Positions 1 to 12,490 of a DNA stretch of 64,000 nucleotides are shown piece by piece (position 1 is the first letter of the stretch; each line of letters opens with the position of its first letter). The notes under the pieces were generated by a model. It searched no databases, was not told the DNA's origin, and worked only from the letters and a program-made list of their open reading frames with translations. Both the position numbers and the translations under genes were made by a program. The stretch comes from Loripinus fragilis (Eukaryota; Mollusca; Bivalvia; Lucinida; Lucinidae), in the NCBI GenBank assembly GCA_964019695.1, contig OZ026525.1, positions 89,375,779 through 89,439,778 of the forward strand, in the 5' to 3' direction.

Positions 1-869
1 ACAACCCTTTTCTCACATAGAAGAAAAGATTGAATTGTACCAAATCAATATCTACATTTTCTCTTTCAACGCAGCACCCATGCAGCATGATACAGGGAAA
101 AACAAACTCTTTAACTACCCAAAGTTGCAAGCCTCTACCTTATGACTGTACCAGTGTTTGAGCTTCCAGGTACTACTTCCAACATGTATTTTGTACATGT
201 GAATTTAATGAACAGCGTTGAAAATACCAAAATACAAAAATGTATTAAGGACCGTCGCGATCTATTTTGAGAATTCCCCAGAACTTCTTTATTTCTTATA
301 CCTCAGATTGGAACTTTCTGGTTACCTGAACAAATTAAAAAAAAAACACCAATGTCAAGTTAGAATAAGCGAACAAGCATGTATGTGTTTTCTTACGTAC
401 ATTTGTAACTATCTTTTTCTATTTCATACTCTGTTTTATTATAAAGACGGCGATTGAGTCTTCCATTTGATAGAAGTTTTGCTTTACCAAGCTTGTGAAA
501 AAGGGTTAACACTTGGTCAAGCTTTGCATGCATGTTGTTCTGTTGTACAGAGCTTTCTGTCAAATTGTTGTCAGAACTGCGCTACCAAGGCATGATCTCT
601 GTACAATGTAATGTGAATAATTTGCTACCCAATGTTGCTTTTAGCAAAGCAATATTATCACATGAAAATTGTATGAGTCATTCTATGTCAATATTATCAG
701 GGAAATATACATATCCATTTTTTCGACACATTTGTCAAAAATGAATTTTGCAATCGCATCATCAATTCCATGGACTGGCTTTATTCCAATAGCGTGACTT
801 TCTGCATTGAACAGCTGCACCAGGTTTTCCAGGTTTGCCTGGTGTAAAGCTTGACCAAAAGCAACAAAA

Positions 870-965
870 GTCAGTGAGTATGATCAGGAAATACTACAAT
901 CACACATTGCAGGCCAAACAAAGGCACTGCGAGGAAGACAGAGATAACATAACACTAACAGTCAC
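870..965 (+). repeat. Dispersed repeat copy (family A)
   Basis: The segment starts near GAGTATGATCAGGAAATAC and contains CACACATTGCAG, GCACTGCGAGGAAGAC and CATAACACTAACAG. Close relatives occur on the same strand near 6,530-6,620 and 48,167-48,275, and reversed near 4,015-4,105, 62,930-63,005 and 63,262-63,350. It is a multi-copy interspersed element of unknown class. Confidence 0.6.
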
Positions 966-1000
966 AATGCATTATTATGGTAATTAAAGTAACTCGACCA

Positions 1001-1020
1001 GCTCTCTCTCTCTCTCTTCA
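1001..1020. repeat. CT dinucleotide microsatellite
   Basis: A short run of CT repeats, read directly from the sequence. Confidence 0.8.
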
Positions 1021-1564
1021 CCTATATGCTTTGGTTTCAACTTTTTGTTGTTTGACACACCATATATTACGTCTTTATAGACATTATGGCATCACGGTTC
1101 CAACAGGTTATCCATCTAACCCATCAAAATATCCATGCCCTCAAAGAGGAGACTAAGAAACAAGAACATTCTCTCAGGAATGATCTTTTCAACGTGCTCT
1201 TGGTTTTTTGCCTTACAACGAAACAGCGTGACCAGGTGTCTTCATCAGATCAGCCATAGTTTGAAATTTTGTGAGAGCATAAAGCAATTCTAGTAATAGG
1301 CTTAAAATGAGTGTTCTGTCATCTTGTCATCTTCAGAGGAACTTTCTGAAGAATAACCTTTTTGGGGCCTTTGTCAAAATTTGGGAATGGCATGGTCAGA
1401 TAAACCAACTAGATACATGAATAGTGGGGGCCTTTATATCTAAAGAGCGCACAAAATTAGCGATCAAGATGCATCGTTACATCATTAATGAATGATTGAC
1501 ATCTTGATAAATATATCTGTGGTATTTCATAATTTCAAATTGGGGTCTTCTTCTGTAATTTGCT

Positions 1565-1765
1565 GGTACAGTGGCTTAGTGGTAGATTGCTTGACTCGAG
1601 GTCGAGGGGCCGCAGGTTCGAGGCTCACTGGCGTCACTGCGTTGTGTCCTTGAGCAAGACACATTAATCCTAGCTTAGCACTGGTTCAACCCAAGTAGAC
1701 CCGTTCCTTTATATCTGAAAGATTGTTGATTGGACGTAAAGAATCAAATCAAACAAACAAAAAAG
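1565..1765 (+). mobile_element. tRNA-derived SINE
   Basis: The head resembles a tRNA. An A-box-like TGGCTTAGTGGTAGATTG lies about 40 bases before a B-box-like GCAGGTTCGAGGCTC, the spacing of an internal RNA polymerase III promoter. It is followed by GTGTCCTTGAGCAAGACAC, a block that recurs in the body of many invertebrate SINEs, and by an A-rich tail (about 1,735-1,765). The tRNA-like part cannot fold into a standard intact tRNA, so this is a retroposon and not a tRNA gene. A target-site duplication was not resolved. Confidence 0.7.
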
Positions 1766-2375
1766 CATGTACTTTTTCCAGACACCATATCGATCACATG
1801 ACCAAGAGCCAATCTGTGTCCAGAATTGTGAAACACTACCCCCCCCCCCTTTTATTGTGTTTTTGGCAAAATAAAACAACATTCAAATATATTGAAGACC
1901 CTATTACCAATCAAATAATACAATGTACAAGCATTGTTTGCGAGTGGTCTATAACTAAGGCATGATTGAAAATGTCGTTGAAAAAAACCCTGTAAATATG
2001 AAAAATCTACTCCAAAATCACTGATTTTTCTGCGGAAAGTATATTTTTCTATCCCATAATAGCTAAAATATTCCACAAACTATTCTTTTTCAACATTTCT
2101 ATATCTGACTTTTAGTTTTCAGCATATTAAACATAATTAGAATGATTAAGATACCATCTATAGCAATGTTAAAAAGACCTAATGGCGATTCTAATAAGAA
2201 AATGCACCTATTTGACCTTTGACCTTGCTGTGACCTTAATTCGAAGTTTCAGACGTGGCATCCACCCTGGGGCACTTTGTCATACCCCAAAGAGTATTTC
2301 TAGCATGGATGCCGAGCATTAACAAAAAATGCCATCAAAACCATTTTCTAGGGGTCTTAGAAATTACAGGCTGCA
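1766..2375. other. Non-coding stretch with nuclear-receptor-like half-sites
   Basis: No exon was recognised. A C-run lies near 1,840-1,850. At about 2,214-2,240 the sequence TGACCTTTGACCT is a perfect direct repeat of AGGTCA half-sites spaced by one base (DR1) on the minus strand, followed by a further TGACCTT. The DR1 form is seen; any regulatory role is inference, because such tracts also occur inside dispersed repeats. Confidence 0.35.
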
Positions 2376-2380
2376 GACTA

Positions 2381-2990
2381 TTAGAATGGACACTAGCTAA
2401 AGCATTGCCTGAGACTAGAAAGTAGCTAAAGAATCGCCCTATAACAAACAGTAGCTAAAGCATCGCTTAGAATGGACAGTAGCTAAATATCGCCTTAGAA
2501 AGGACAGTGGCTAAGTGGACACTAGCTAAAGCATTGCCTGAAACGGGAAAGTAGCTAAAGAATCGCCCTAGAACGAACAGTAGCTAAAGCACCAAATTAG
2601 AACGGACAGTGGCTAAAGCATCGCCTTAGAACAGAACGGAAAGTGGATAGAACATCACCTTAGAGCGGACAGTGGATAATATATTGCCTTAGAATTAACA
2701 ATAGCTAAAGCATCGCATTAGAACGGACAGTGGCAAAATCATGGCCTTAGACTTAACAATAGCTAAATCATCGCCTTAGAATGGACAGTAGCTAAAGCAT
2801 CGCCTTAGAACGGACAGTAGCTAAAGCATCGTCTTAGAACGGACAGTAGCTAAAACATCGCCTTAGAACGGACAGTAGCTCAAGCATCGCCTTAGAACGG
2901 ACAGTAGCTAAAGCATCGTCTTAGAACGGACAGTAGCTAAACATCGCCTTAGAACAGACAGTAGCTAAAGCACCACATTAGAATGAATAC
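2381..2990 (+). repeat. Degenerate minisatellite, unit about 29 bp
   Basis: About 20 imperfect copies of a unit with the core GGACAGTAGCTAAAGCATCG followed by CCTTAGAAC. Copies in the 5' part are diverged and vary in length. Those at about 2,760-2,960 are nearly identical, which is typical of local unequal exchange. No coding potential is maintained across the units. Confidence 0.9.
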
Positions 2991-3378
2991 AATAGATTTA
3001 CTTAATTGGCTTAAATGATATTACAGGCTGCCTCAAATGGACCTGAGAATTCTTTATTTAACTTCGCAAAATATATTTGACACTATTTCTATTTCATAAA
3101 TTAGTTGTAGCACCACGCACAGGGTTGGTTTTCCTTATGGTTTTGCTGCAATTTACTACCAATAATAAATAATGTATAAATCTGAAAAAAATGCATTTTT
3201 CTGCAAATCCAAGTAAATAAAAGTTTGCTCTAATGTTCATTAGTAACAGTTTCAGTTTCTACTAATGACAAAATTATATACATGTTTATAACTGATGCAA
3301 AACTTGGTGGTCAACCCAATCACGGTCTGCAACTTTGCTTTCCTCTTTAATTGCAAGCCGGTTGGTCGGACTTCAGAC

Positions 3379-3955
3379 TCTATGGCGATTCTGACTTAAA
3401 GACTTATCTATTGATGAGATGGTAGGGCCTGATGCTTTGGCTGTTTTTCCGGCCCATAGGGGTTTACCTGTTGGATTGCATAACGCCGGCATTCAGTTTT
3501 ATTTACTGTTGAGGCCTTATCGTTGCTTTATATCCTTTTTATATCTTGATTTATGTGTTCTAGGAGATGATGCATTGATAAGTTAGTGGCCTTTCATGCA
3601 AACCAAATATCTATGTGTTTTGATCCACATCTGAACTAAGGCTGAGGTTGGTGCACCGTTAATTCGGTTTAAGCCCTCCAGTAAAATATTTTACTGACCA
3701 TTCCAAGGCGGTACTTCTTTTGTGGATCTTTTATGTTTTTTCTGTCTTGTGTTTGCTATGCCTTTGTACGTGTCTGTTTGTATATGCCTTGTGGTCACCT
3801 GCTGGTAAAGGGCTGACCTCTTGGCTCTCGTTTGTGGTGTCTAACTGTGAGTGTCTTAATTTCTCATTGTTATCCTGGGTCAGGTGTTGTACTTGAATGT
3901 ATCGATTCCTGATCTTTGCCTTTCTTACTTTGAGAGTATATATAAAGGAAATTGC
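3379..3955 (+). repeat. Dispersed repeat family B, copy 1
   Basis: It begins near CTTAAAGACTTATCTATTGA, contains TTTACCTGTTGGATT, GTTCAGTTTTATTTACTGTT and TGGTCACCTGCTGG, and ends after TGTATCGATT and CTGATCTTTGCC. A second copy in the same orientation lies at 4,713-5,285. A partial reversed copy lies at about 49,229-49,357. The two left copies flank the exon at 4,157-4,653. Confidence 0.75.
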
Positions 3956-4014
3956 GCCTTATTCAGTCGTGCGTTAAGCTTTACTAGTCACATGGTTGTC
4001 TTATATATATCAGG

Positions 4015-4105
4015 TCACTGTTAGTGTTCTTTGTCCTTTACTCGTGGTGTCGTGGGTTGGTCTGTAGTGTGTGAGTGTGGCATTTCCTCGTCATACTTTT
4101 GTACA
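4015..4105 (-). repeat. Dispersed repeat family A, reversed copy
   Basis: Contains CTGTTAGTGTTCT, CTCGTGGTGTCGTGG and GTGTGAGTGTGGCATTTCC, the reverse complement of the family A signature. It lies just downstream of the stop codon of the minus-strand exon at 4,157. Confidence 0.55.
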
Positions 4106-4156
4106 TTTCAAAATAATGACAAATTCAAGTCATAACTCACTTTGATTATGTATAGC

Positions 4157-4653
4157 TTACAATTCTCTGACAGGAGTCAATCTCGGTCTTTGTTTCACTT
4201 TTTTATATATTCTGTAGCATGCAACAGCAACGCCACATACCGCAGCAATACCTATAGAACTTGTTACTGAAGCAAGATTCAAAGCATTGTCAAAGAAACC
4301 ATCACCACCTGTAGGAGCACCTTCATTACTAACATCCATCATTTGATCCGTTTGATTTGAGCCTATTACTGTCATGTAAGTCGTCGCCTTATTGGCTTCA
4401 GTCGAGCTGACAGATGAACTACTTTCTGTCACTGAAGATTGTACAATAGAACTGTTTGACGTTCCATTGATACCGATTGACGATGCTGAAGTGTATCCAG
4501 TTGTCGTCGTCGTACGTATGAATGTGATATTGACTGTGTTGTTGTGGTCCTCTGTTATGAATGCGTCGTCCTCCACATCCAGACAGGTGATAAGTAACTG
4601 ATATGTAAAGTCTTCAAGTAAAGTGCTTCTTCTAGTCATGACATAAAAGTTGA
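4157..4653 (-). CDS. Terminal exon of a predicted mucin-like type I membrane protein
   Basis: Third exon of a predicted 259-residue protein (residues 95-259); I do not recognise the family. The acceptor is ATTTACAG before base 4,653 and the phase is 1, matching the phase-1 donor at 53,509. Residues 96-140 alternate hydrophobic and polar like beta strands. Residues about 142-188 are a Ser/Thr-rich stem starting with a Thr run coded by GTC/GTA repeats (plus-strand view). Asn-X-Ser/Thr sites include NNT, NIT, NGT, NSS and NQT. A membrane segment of small residues (SIGIAAVCGVAVACYRI) spans about 222-243, followed by a 16-residue basic tail ending VREL and a stop. The stem-membrane-basic-tail order is seen. 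The join to exons 49 kb away is inference from strand, phase and composition, and a nearer unseen exon cannot be excluded. Confidence 0.6.
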
Positions 4654-4712
4654 CTGTAAATGATACGATAAATTTAAAGCATTTCGTGTAATACAAAACA
4701 AGTGAATTTAGA

Positions 4713-5285
4713 CACCATGACGGTTCCGACTTGAAGACTTAAAGATTTATCTATTGATAAAATGGTAGGGGTCTGATGGTTTGGCTGTTGTCAGGCTCAC
4801 CAGGGTTTACCTGTTGGATTTATTTTGCTCCGGTGTTCAGTTTTATTTACTGTTGGGTCCGTATCTCCTTTTTATATCTTGATTTATATGTTCTAGGAGA
4901 TGATGCATTGACAAGTTAGGGGTCTTTCATGCAAACCAAACATCTATGTGTCTTGATACACATCTGAACTAAGGGTGAGGTTGGTGCACCGTTAAACAGG
5001 CTCAACCCTCCAGTAAAACATTTTCACTGACCGTTCCAAAGGGTGCTTCTTTTGTGGATCATTTATGTTATTTCCATCTTGTTTTGTTATGCTTTCATGC
5101 ATATCTGCTTGTTGATGCATTGTGGTCACCTGCTGGGAAAGGGCTGACCTCTTGGCTTTCGTTTGTGATGTCTAATTGTGACGTTGTCACTTTCCCATTT
5201 GTATCCTGGGTCAGGTGTGGTGCTTGATTGTATCGATTCTCTGATCTTTGCCCCCTTCCTTACTTTAACCAATATATACAATAAA
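4713..5285 (+). repeat. Dispersed repeat family B, copy 2
   Basis: Direct-orientation relative of 3,379-3,955 of nearly the same length (573 versus 577 bases), with the same order of landmarks and scattered substitutions and small indels. The two copies are about 1.33 kb apart with the 4,157-4,653 exon between them. Confidence 0.75.
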
Positions 5286-8200
5286 GAGCCACATTGAGCA
5301 TATTGTGTTATTGTGTACCCAGTCTACACAATATGGTACTCTGGTTTTGATGATTTTTCTCTTAAAATTTTCTTGCCTGATATATTCATCGCTCCCGATA
5401 TTGTGGTGTATACAATTCTCAACTATTAAGTTAACTGTAAGACTAGGTTCTAATATTAGTGACTTTATCAATGAAACGCTAAACGATTTTAAGACAAGGC
5501 TATCAGTATCATGAACTTTATACAGCATTTTCAAAATGCTATTGCAGACACTCAGAGTTGGTTATTAAATAAAATGAGAACTCTTCTGCAGCAAGGTTTG
5601 TCAGAAACAGAAGTAACTGACTTTAGTTTATATTTCAAACCTATCATTTGATGGCCTTTTTCTGATCAATTCAAGAGGAAAAAAAGAAACATTAAAGAAG
5701 AGTGGCCATAACACAGATATTATGTGACAGTCATCATGCCTAGTTAAACTCCCAAGCATGGATTGGTCTGTGATTTATTATTGTGGTATTTCCTGGTCAA
5801 CCCATTTGTTTTATAGTTATGGTGCACGACAGTTGGTAAGACCTCAGACATTTTTGTTGTTGAATCAGTTATGTGTTGAGTTATGTGTTTGGATATGGTT
5901 TTGTGGTATAGTATTTTGTGTCATTTTTAGTTTACCAATCTTCTAGCTGAACGATAGAGAGTCAATTGATTTGCTTTAAAGTGTATTGTGTGTGAGGGGA
6001 TGTTCAACATAGTTTCGCCTCAGAACAGGCAGCAGCCTAGTCCACCTTTGGGCTCAAATATATTTTACTGGCCAAACATTTTCCCTATATGTACATTACT
6101 GTTGTTAAAGCGCAAAAATGCTTAGCTTGCGTGGAGGCTCCCTAATTTTTCACAGGGAAACAAACATATAATATATTGTGATGAAACAAAGAAAAAAATC
6201 CGAACTCACAGACAGTCAGAGGTAAAGAACACCCCATGTTGCGCCGTGGTTGGCCCAGCCAAAGACAGGCAACGGGCATCAACCCAACGATGAATGTTGT
6301 AGGTCAGAGTCGTCATTGAGTCTGAGGCCTGACCCACCGTCAGGCAATAAAAGAGAAGCCATAGCTTTACGCCATGATTGGGTTTATATCCATGTTATAT
6401 CCCACTTTCTTAAGTGTGATGATATTTTAATTGATCAGGAAAAAAGTTTTCCGATGATTCATTTTAAATTCATAAGCGAAATCATTATAAGAACTGACTC
6501 TAATATGCCTTGTTGCTAATGTGAGCCAATAGGTAAGTGATGTCACAAACACACACACTGCAGATCAATGCACCATGAGGAAAAGACACATAACACTAAC
6601 AGCCACAATAGCAAAAGGACAATTAAATTAAAGCAACCAGCTCTATCTTCCCCAGCGAGATGATTACAAAACTATAAAGGACAGTAAGAAATGCATAACA
6701 AAACACGCCCACAAAAATAGGGGTAACAATAAACAATGAACCGATAACAACAGAGACACCGCCTTAGAACAGATAGCAAACAAAGCCACTGTTGGGGCTT
6801 ATATAAATTTTAATGGCGAAATCTTAACACTAGATTCTGCTGTTGTCAAAACATAAATTTGTTAAGCTCGCGTGGAGTCTTACTAACTTGTTCAATGTAT
6901 CATCACACTAAAAGCCACAAGACACCAGGAAGACTATTGAAGTAAAGCAACCATCTCTCTTTTCCCCAACTTTTCTCGCGTTGAAGCCTAAACAAAGAAG
7001 CAACATACGCTGTTTTTCTCAGTGAGATGATGACCAAACAAGAAACCACCCAAATAACTACATTCTACATCACAAACTCACTACTGAACACAAACATGAC
7101 ACAGTTATAATATACTTGACAGCAAAAGAAACGCATATTATTCAATATCCATTTAATACCAGAAACCACCATCAAATTTTACCCTAAATGATATGAACAT
7201 GTTTGAACGGACTCTTGCGCTCATATCTGACCATTTTATTCGTCATCACACAGTTAATTTTTTTTTTTTTTTTGTTAATTAATGCAAAAAAACGCAAAAA
7301 CGGTGCCGTACATTCGAAAAGACATGATTTGAGTCCGTTTTCATTGCATGTCACCAGAGCACAATGTAACAGATAAGAAAACAGAATAAAACTTTAAAAT
7401 TCACTGCTGTAGAAATTATACTGCTAATCCAAAAAAAATCATTTTTTGTATTTTTTTACATTGATATTGAAAATCACCGGAATCTTGGGGTGTAAGGAAA
7501 TCTGGCACAGTATGATTGATATCAAGTAAGGCACTGTCCAACAGACCCTTTTAAAACAATTTTTGGGCCCTTACTTGCCTGTATTAAACCCACTTCCCGT
7601 AATTGTCCGATAATGTAACTGGTTCACAATGGTCAACCTTAAAGAATATCGGACAATTTTACCTTCATAAGTAGTCTGTATGTCATGATCATCATGCAGA
7701 GAGTTCAGTGGTTTTAGGCATGCACCTTCACGAAAGTTACGTTTATAATGAGTTATTTTATTACACCCAGAGTTACGCCCCTTTATCATCATTATTCCAA
7801 TGAGCTATCCATTTGTGATGCATTTGATAAAACACATGTCCCATACACCAGTGATACCTTACATATCATTAGATCGGTATTTAAACCACAATTTATACAC
7901 TATTCCAAATATGCAAAATATGCGTTTCTTTTGCTGTTCAGTATATGTTTTGGTACTAAATTTCAGTTATCAGGAGACCCCTTACAGTTATTGAAAGTTA
8001 TAACGGTTTGGGGAATTACCTTACGTCTCTGGCATAAAGTAAGTAAGGATACAAAGTAAATTGTGGAATAGTAGAAACTATTCTTTCTTGGGCATCAAAA
8101 TGTTGAACTTCATACACACATTAAGTGACACCATCGACTTTGAACTGACTGACTGGCTGACTGACACCTTGAATCTTTGTTTTAATCTCTGCAGACTGTA

Positions 8201-8410
8201 AACCCCTAATTTGGTGTTTGTGAAGACTCAGGTGAAATGCCACAAAATGCTGTATTTATCAGGGTCTGCATTCTTTGCTAAGACAAAGTCGATCTTAAGA
8301 GATGGCTTTTGCAGCAATAGCTTTTGTCCCCTTAATATAAACAATAGATAATCCTGACTTAACTGTACTAAACTTTATGGAAAACTCCATTGGTCTGCAA
8401 AGGGGTACGT
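5286..8410. other. Repeat-rich stretch without a supported gene
   Basis: No exon is supported. The stretch holds family A repeat material near 6,530-6,620 and 6,895-6,960. A reversed copy of the repeat duplicated at 62.7-63.3 kb lies near 6,700-6,800 (ACCGCCTTAGAACAGATAGC). Two related segments carry TTAAGCTCGCGTGGAGTC (near 6,860) and TTAGCTTGCGTGGAGGCTCC (near 6,120). A T-run lies at about 7,258-7,274. Open frames at 5,265-5,534 (minus) and 7,748-8,059 (plus) lack good paired splice signals and are not called. Confidence 0.45.
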
Positions 8411-8417
8411 GTTTAAA

Positions 8418-8765
8418 TAGAGGATCTTACATTCGTGCTCATGTTTTATTGAATCTATTAAACTCGTTGCAAAAACGAGATAAAATGCTCGGCAAGCATC
8501 GCATTTTATATCTTTTTTACAACGAGTTTAATAAATTAAAAAAAAACATGAGCACAAATGTTAGGTTCTTATTATCATATGAATTAAGATTACTTTGAAA
8601 TCATATTTTTGGTTTAAAAACTGTATTATTTTGTCATTATGTACGCAACATTGTTATGGACGTCATAACGTTTACCCAACAATCTGTAAACCACTAGAGG
8701 TTTACCGATTTTATTGCATGGCGTTAATACACTCCCAGACGCGACGTCATTTGATAAAAAGCTGT
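8418..8765 (+). mobile_element. About 345-bp non-autonomous element with a foldback end (family C, copy 1)
   Basis: The left half (8,418-8,578) is a long imperfect palindrome. One arm has GGATCTTACATTCGTGCTC and TATTAAACTCGTTG, the other CAACGAGTTTAATA and ACATGAGCAC, with GCATTTTAT-type inner arms. The right part contains GACGTCATAACGTTT, a small palindrome AAACCACTAGAGGTTT, and ends near CGCGACGTCATTTGATA. A reversed copy lies at 59,735-60,580, where the AAACCACTA palindrome is split by another insertion. There is no coding capacity, so it is a MITE-like element. Confidence 0.7.
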
Positions 8766-9459
8766 TTGACATTGTGATAATTTCTTGGGTATTTTGGTCA
8801 TTTTTTTTTTATATTTGCTACGTTTATTTGCTATCTTTAGGTTGTTTATACGGTGCTAGTTTTGGTCGGTTAATATTGGAATACTTACACATTTGCACAA
8901 AAAACCATTGTTCATCATTTAAGCAATATGCTGAACATTGAAAAGATCCACATCCACCAAAATATTTATCATTTATTATTTTGATCTGGAAGAGGTCTAA
9001 AAATAACATGGCTGGATCGTCAACAGGTTCAAATATGTAAGATTTTAAAATACCATTGTAGACTGGAGTCTGAAAGATAATAGAATAGGGTAAAGTCGAG
9101 CACATTCGGACATCAGGTAAATTCGGACAAACATTTGCATACAGTGTTAATCCAAATGAGACGGCTCCTTATGATCCGTCTCATCAGGATTTTCACTGTT
9201 TGCTTAGGTAATTTATTTTTATTCCAATATTTGAAATATGAAACAAACAAGGTCGCTGTCCGAATGTAGCCGTCTGTCCGAATATACCCGACTTATGGCG
9301 ATAAGTAAAAGCAGTCAGAATACAAAAAGAGGCCATATAGTCACATTCAACAGTCTCAAACCTTGACGGACATAAGATAAATTACCTTTTTATTTATTCT
9401 AAACACTACTGAATTTACTCGTTTCTCAGTTGAATTTGTATTGGTATGAAACATTCAAT
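8766..9459. other. Satellite left flank with a small inverted-repeat element
   Basis: The interval 9,090-9,297 has imperfect inverted ends (AAGTCGAGCACATTCGGACA on the left; TGTCCGAATATACCCGACTT on the right). Its core has the palindromic GAGACGGCTCC ... GATCCGTCTC followed by CACTGTTTGCTTAG, the signature of the palindromic element family also seen near 52.1, 54.0, 59.5 and 61.1 kb. No exon was recognised. Confidence 0.5.
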
Positions 9460-11280
9460 GAGAGGTTTGTAGTGAGATACCTAGATGCACTGTAGATGGC
9501 ATACCTTTTGTCAATAATTCTAAAATGTTGACTTTGAATATCAGTGAAAAGTTGCAATAGTGAGATGTAAATTTACATACTGTTAATGACGTTATGATAG
9601 TAATTAAGCCTAAAGTTTCACAGCAACGGTCATGATCAATGGTGAACTGTACTTCATATATGGCCAATACGAAGTGTGTGGTGAGATATCTACTGCAGAT
9701 GTCGTAATGATAGTCAGTAAGCCTAAAGTTTCACAGCCACTGTCATGATCAATGGTGAGCTGTACCTCATATCTGACCAATAAGTGGTGTGTGGTGAGAT
9801 ACCTACTGCAGATGTCGTAATGATAGTCAGTAAGCCTAAAGTTTCACAGCCACTGTCATGATCAAGTGTGAACTGTAGCTCATATATGACCAATAAGAGG
9901 TGTGTAGTGAGATACCTACTGCAGATGTCGTAATGATAGTCAGTAAGCCTAAAGTTTCACAGCCACTGTCATGATCAATGGTGAGCTGTAGCTCATAGAT
10001 GACCAATTAGAGGTATGTAGTGAGATACCTACTGCAGATGTCGTAATGATAGTCAGTAAGACTAAAGTTTCACAGCCACTGTCATGATCAATGGTGAACT
10101 GTAGCTCATATATGACCAATAAGAGGTATGTAGTGAGATACCTACTGCAGATGTCATAATTATAGACAGTAAGCCTAAAGTTTCACAGCCACTGTCATGA
10201 TCAATGGTGAGCTGTACCTCATATATGACCAATAAGTGGTGTGTAGTGAGATACCTACTGCAGATGTCGTAATGATAGTCAGTAAGCCTAAAGTTTCACA
10301 GCCACTGTCATGATCAATGGTAAACTGTAGCTCATATATGACCAATAAGAGGTGTGTAGTGAGATACATACTGCAGATGTCATAATGATAGTCAGTAAGC
10401 CAAAATGTTCACAGCCACTGTCATGATAAATGGTAAACTGTAGCTCATATATGACCAATAAGAGGAGTGTAGTGAGATACCTACTGCAGATGTCCTAATG
10501 ATAGTCAGTAAGCCTAAAGTTTCACGGCCACTGTCATGATCAATGGTGAACTGTAACTCATAGATGACCAATAAGAGGTGTGTAGTGAGATACCTACTGC
10601 AGATGTCCTAATGATAGTCAGTAAGCCTAAATGTTCACAGCCACTGTCATGATAAATGGTAAACTGTAGCTCATATATGACCAATAAGAGGAGTGTAGTG
10701 AGATACCTACTGCAGATGTCCTAATGATAGTCAGTAAGCCTAAAGTTTCACAGCCACTGTCATGATCAATGGTGAACTGTAGCTCATATATGACCAATCA
10801 GAGGTGTGTAGTGAGATACCTACTGCAGATGTCGTAATGATAGTCAGTAAGCCTAAAGTTTCACAACCACTGTCATGATCAATGGTAAACTGTAGCTCAT
10901 ATATGACCAATACGAGGAGTGTAGTGAGATACCTACTGCAGATGTCCTAATGATAGTCAGTAAGCCAAAAGTTTCACAGCCACTGTCATGATCAATGGTG
11001 GACTGTAGCTCATATATGACCAATAAGAGGAGTGTAGTGAGATACATACTGCAGATGTCCTAATGATAGTCAGTTAGTCTAAAGTTTCACAGCCACCATC
11101 ATGATCAATGGTGAACTGTAGCTCATATATGACCAATAAGAGGTGTGTAGTGAGATACCAACTGCAGATGACGTAATGATAGTCAGTAAGACTAAAGTTT
11201 CACAGCCACTGCCATGATCAATGGTGAACTGTAGCTCATATATGACCAATAAGAAGTGTGTAGTGAGATACCTACTGCAG

Positions 11281-12490
11281 ATGTCGTTATGATAGTCAGT
11301 TAGTCTAAAGTTTCACAGCCACCATCATGATCAATGGTGAACTCTAGCTCATATATGACCAATAAGAGGTGTGTAGTGAGATACCAACTGCAGATGACGT
11401 AATGATAGTCAGTAAGACTAAAGTTTCACAGCCACCATCATGATCAATGGTGAACTCTAGCTCATATATGAACAATAAGAAGTGTGTAGTGAGATACATA
11501 CTGAAGATGTCGTTATGATAGTCAGTTAGTCTAAAGTTTCACTGCCACCATCATGATCAATGGTGAACTCCAGCTCATATATGACCAATAAGAAGTGTGT
11601 AGTGAGATACATACTGAAGATGTCGTTATGATAGTCAGTTAGTCTAAAGTTTCACAGCCACCATCATGATCAATGGTGAACTCTAGCTCATATATGACCA
11701 ATAAGAGGTGTGTAGTGAGATACCAACTGCAGATGACGTAATGCTAGTCAGTAAGACTAAAGTTTCACAGCCACTGTCATGATCAATGGTGAACTGTAGC
11801 TCATAGATGACCAATGAGAGGTGTGTAGTGATATACCTACTGCAGATGTCGTAATGATAGTCAGTAAGCCTAAAGTTTCACAGCCACTGTCATGATCAGT
11901 GGTGAACTGTAGCTCATATATGACCAATAAAAGGTGTGTAGTGAGATACTTACTGCAGATGTCGTAATGATAGTCAGTAAGCCTAAAGTTTCACAGCCAT
12001 CATGAACAATGGTGAACTGTAGCTCATATATGACCAATAAGTGGTATGTAGTGAGATACCAACTGCAGATGTCGTAATGATAGTCAGTAAGCCTAAAGTT
12101 TCACAGCCACTGTCATGATCAATGGTGAACTGTAGCTCATATCTGACGAATAAGTGGTGTTTAGTGAGATACCTACTGCATATATCGTAATGATAGTCAG
12201 TAAGCCTAAAGTTTCACAGCCACTGTCATGATCAATGGTGGACTGTAGCTCATATATGACCAATAAGAGGCGTGTAGCAAAATACTTACTGCAATTGTCG
12301 TAATGATAGTCAGCCTGCCTAAAGTTTCACGACCATTAGCATGATCAATGGTGAACTGTAGCTCATATATGACCAATAAGAGGTGATGTGAGATACCTAC
12401 TGCAATTGTCATAATGATAGTCAGTAAGCCTAAAGTTTCACAGCCACCATCATGATCATTGGTGAACTGTAGCTCATATATGATCAATAA
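11281..12490. repeat. Higher-order repeat landmark block, copy 1
   Basis: A distinctive monomer series opens with ATGTCGTTATGATAGTCAGT, includes AACTCTAGCTC variants and monomers with GAAGATGTCGTTATG, and ends with a monomer carrying GTGTAGCAAAATACTTACTG and CAGCCTGCCTAAAG. The same series in the same order recurs near 17,693, 23,788 and 31,330, which marks the higher-order period. Confidence 0.8.

Larger units (their letters stand above)
1..1560. other. Non-coding AT-rich stretch
   Basis: I see no convincing exon on either strand. Short open frames here lack protein-like composition and splice context. The stretch holds a copy of a dispersed repeat near 870-965, a short CT run at about 1001-1020 and a small inverted pair around 819-845 (CACCAGG ... 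CCTGGTG). If the long-intron gene model is right, this lies downstream of that gene's last exon. Confidence 0.5.

Noticed and set aside
1565..1640. Functional tRNA gene
   Set aside because: The A and B boxes are present, but the arms do not pair into a full cloverleaf and a SINE body with an A-rich tail follows.
5265..5534. Minus-strand open frame with an exon-like acceptor (CTTACAG then TTAACTT)
   Set aside because: No donor in a compatible phase follows, and the resemblance to the start of the 4.65-kb exon is limited to a few bases.
7748..8059. 103-codon plus-strand open frame
   Set aside because: No recognisable motif, AT-rich composition, and no splice, signal-peptide or poly(A) context.
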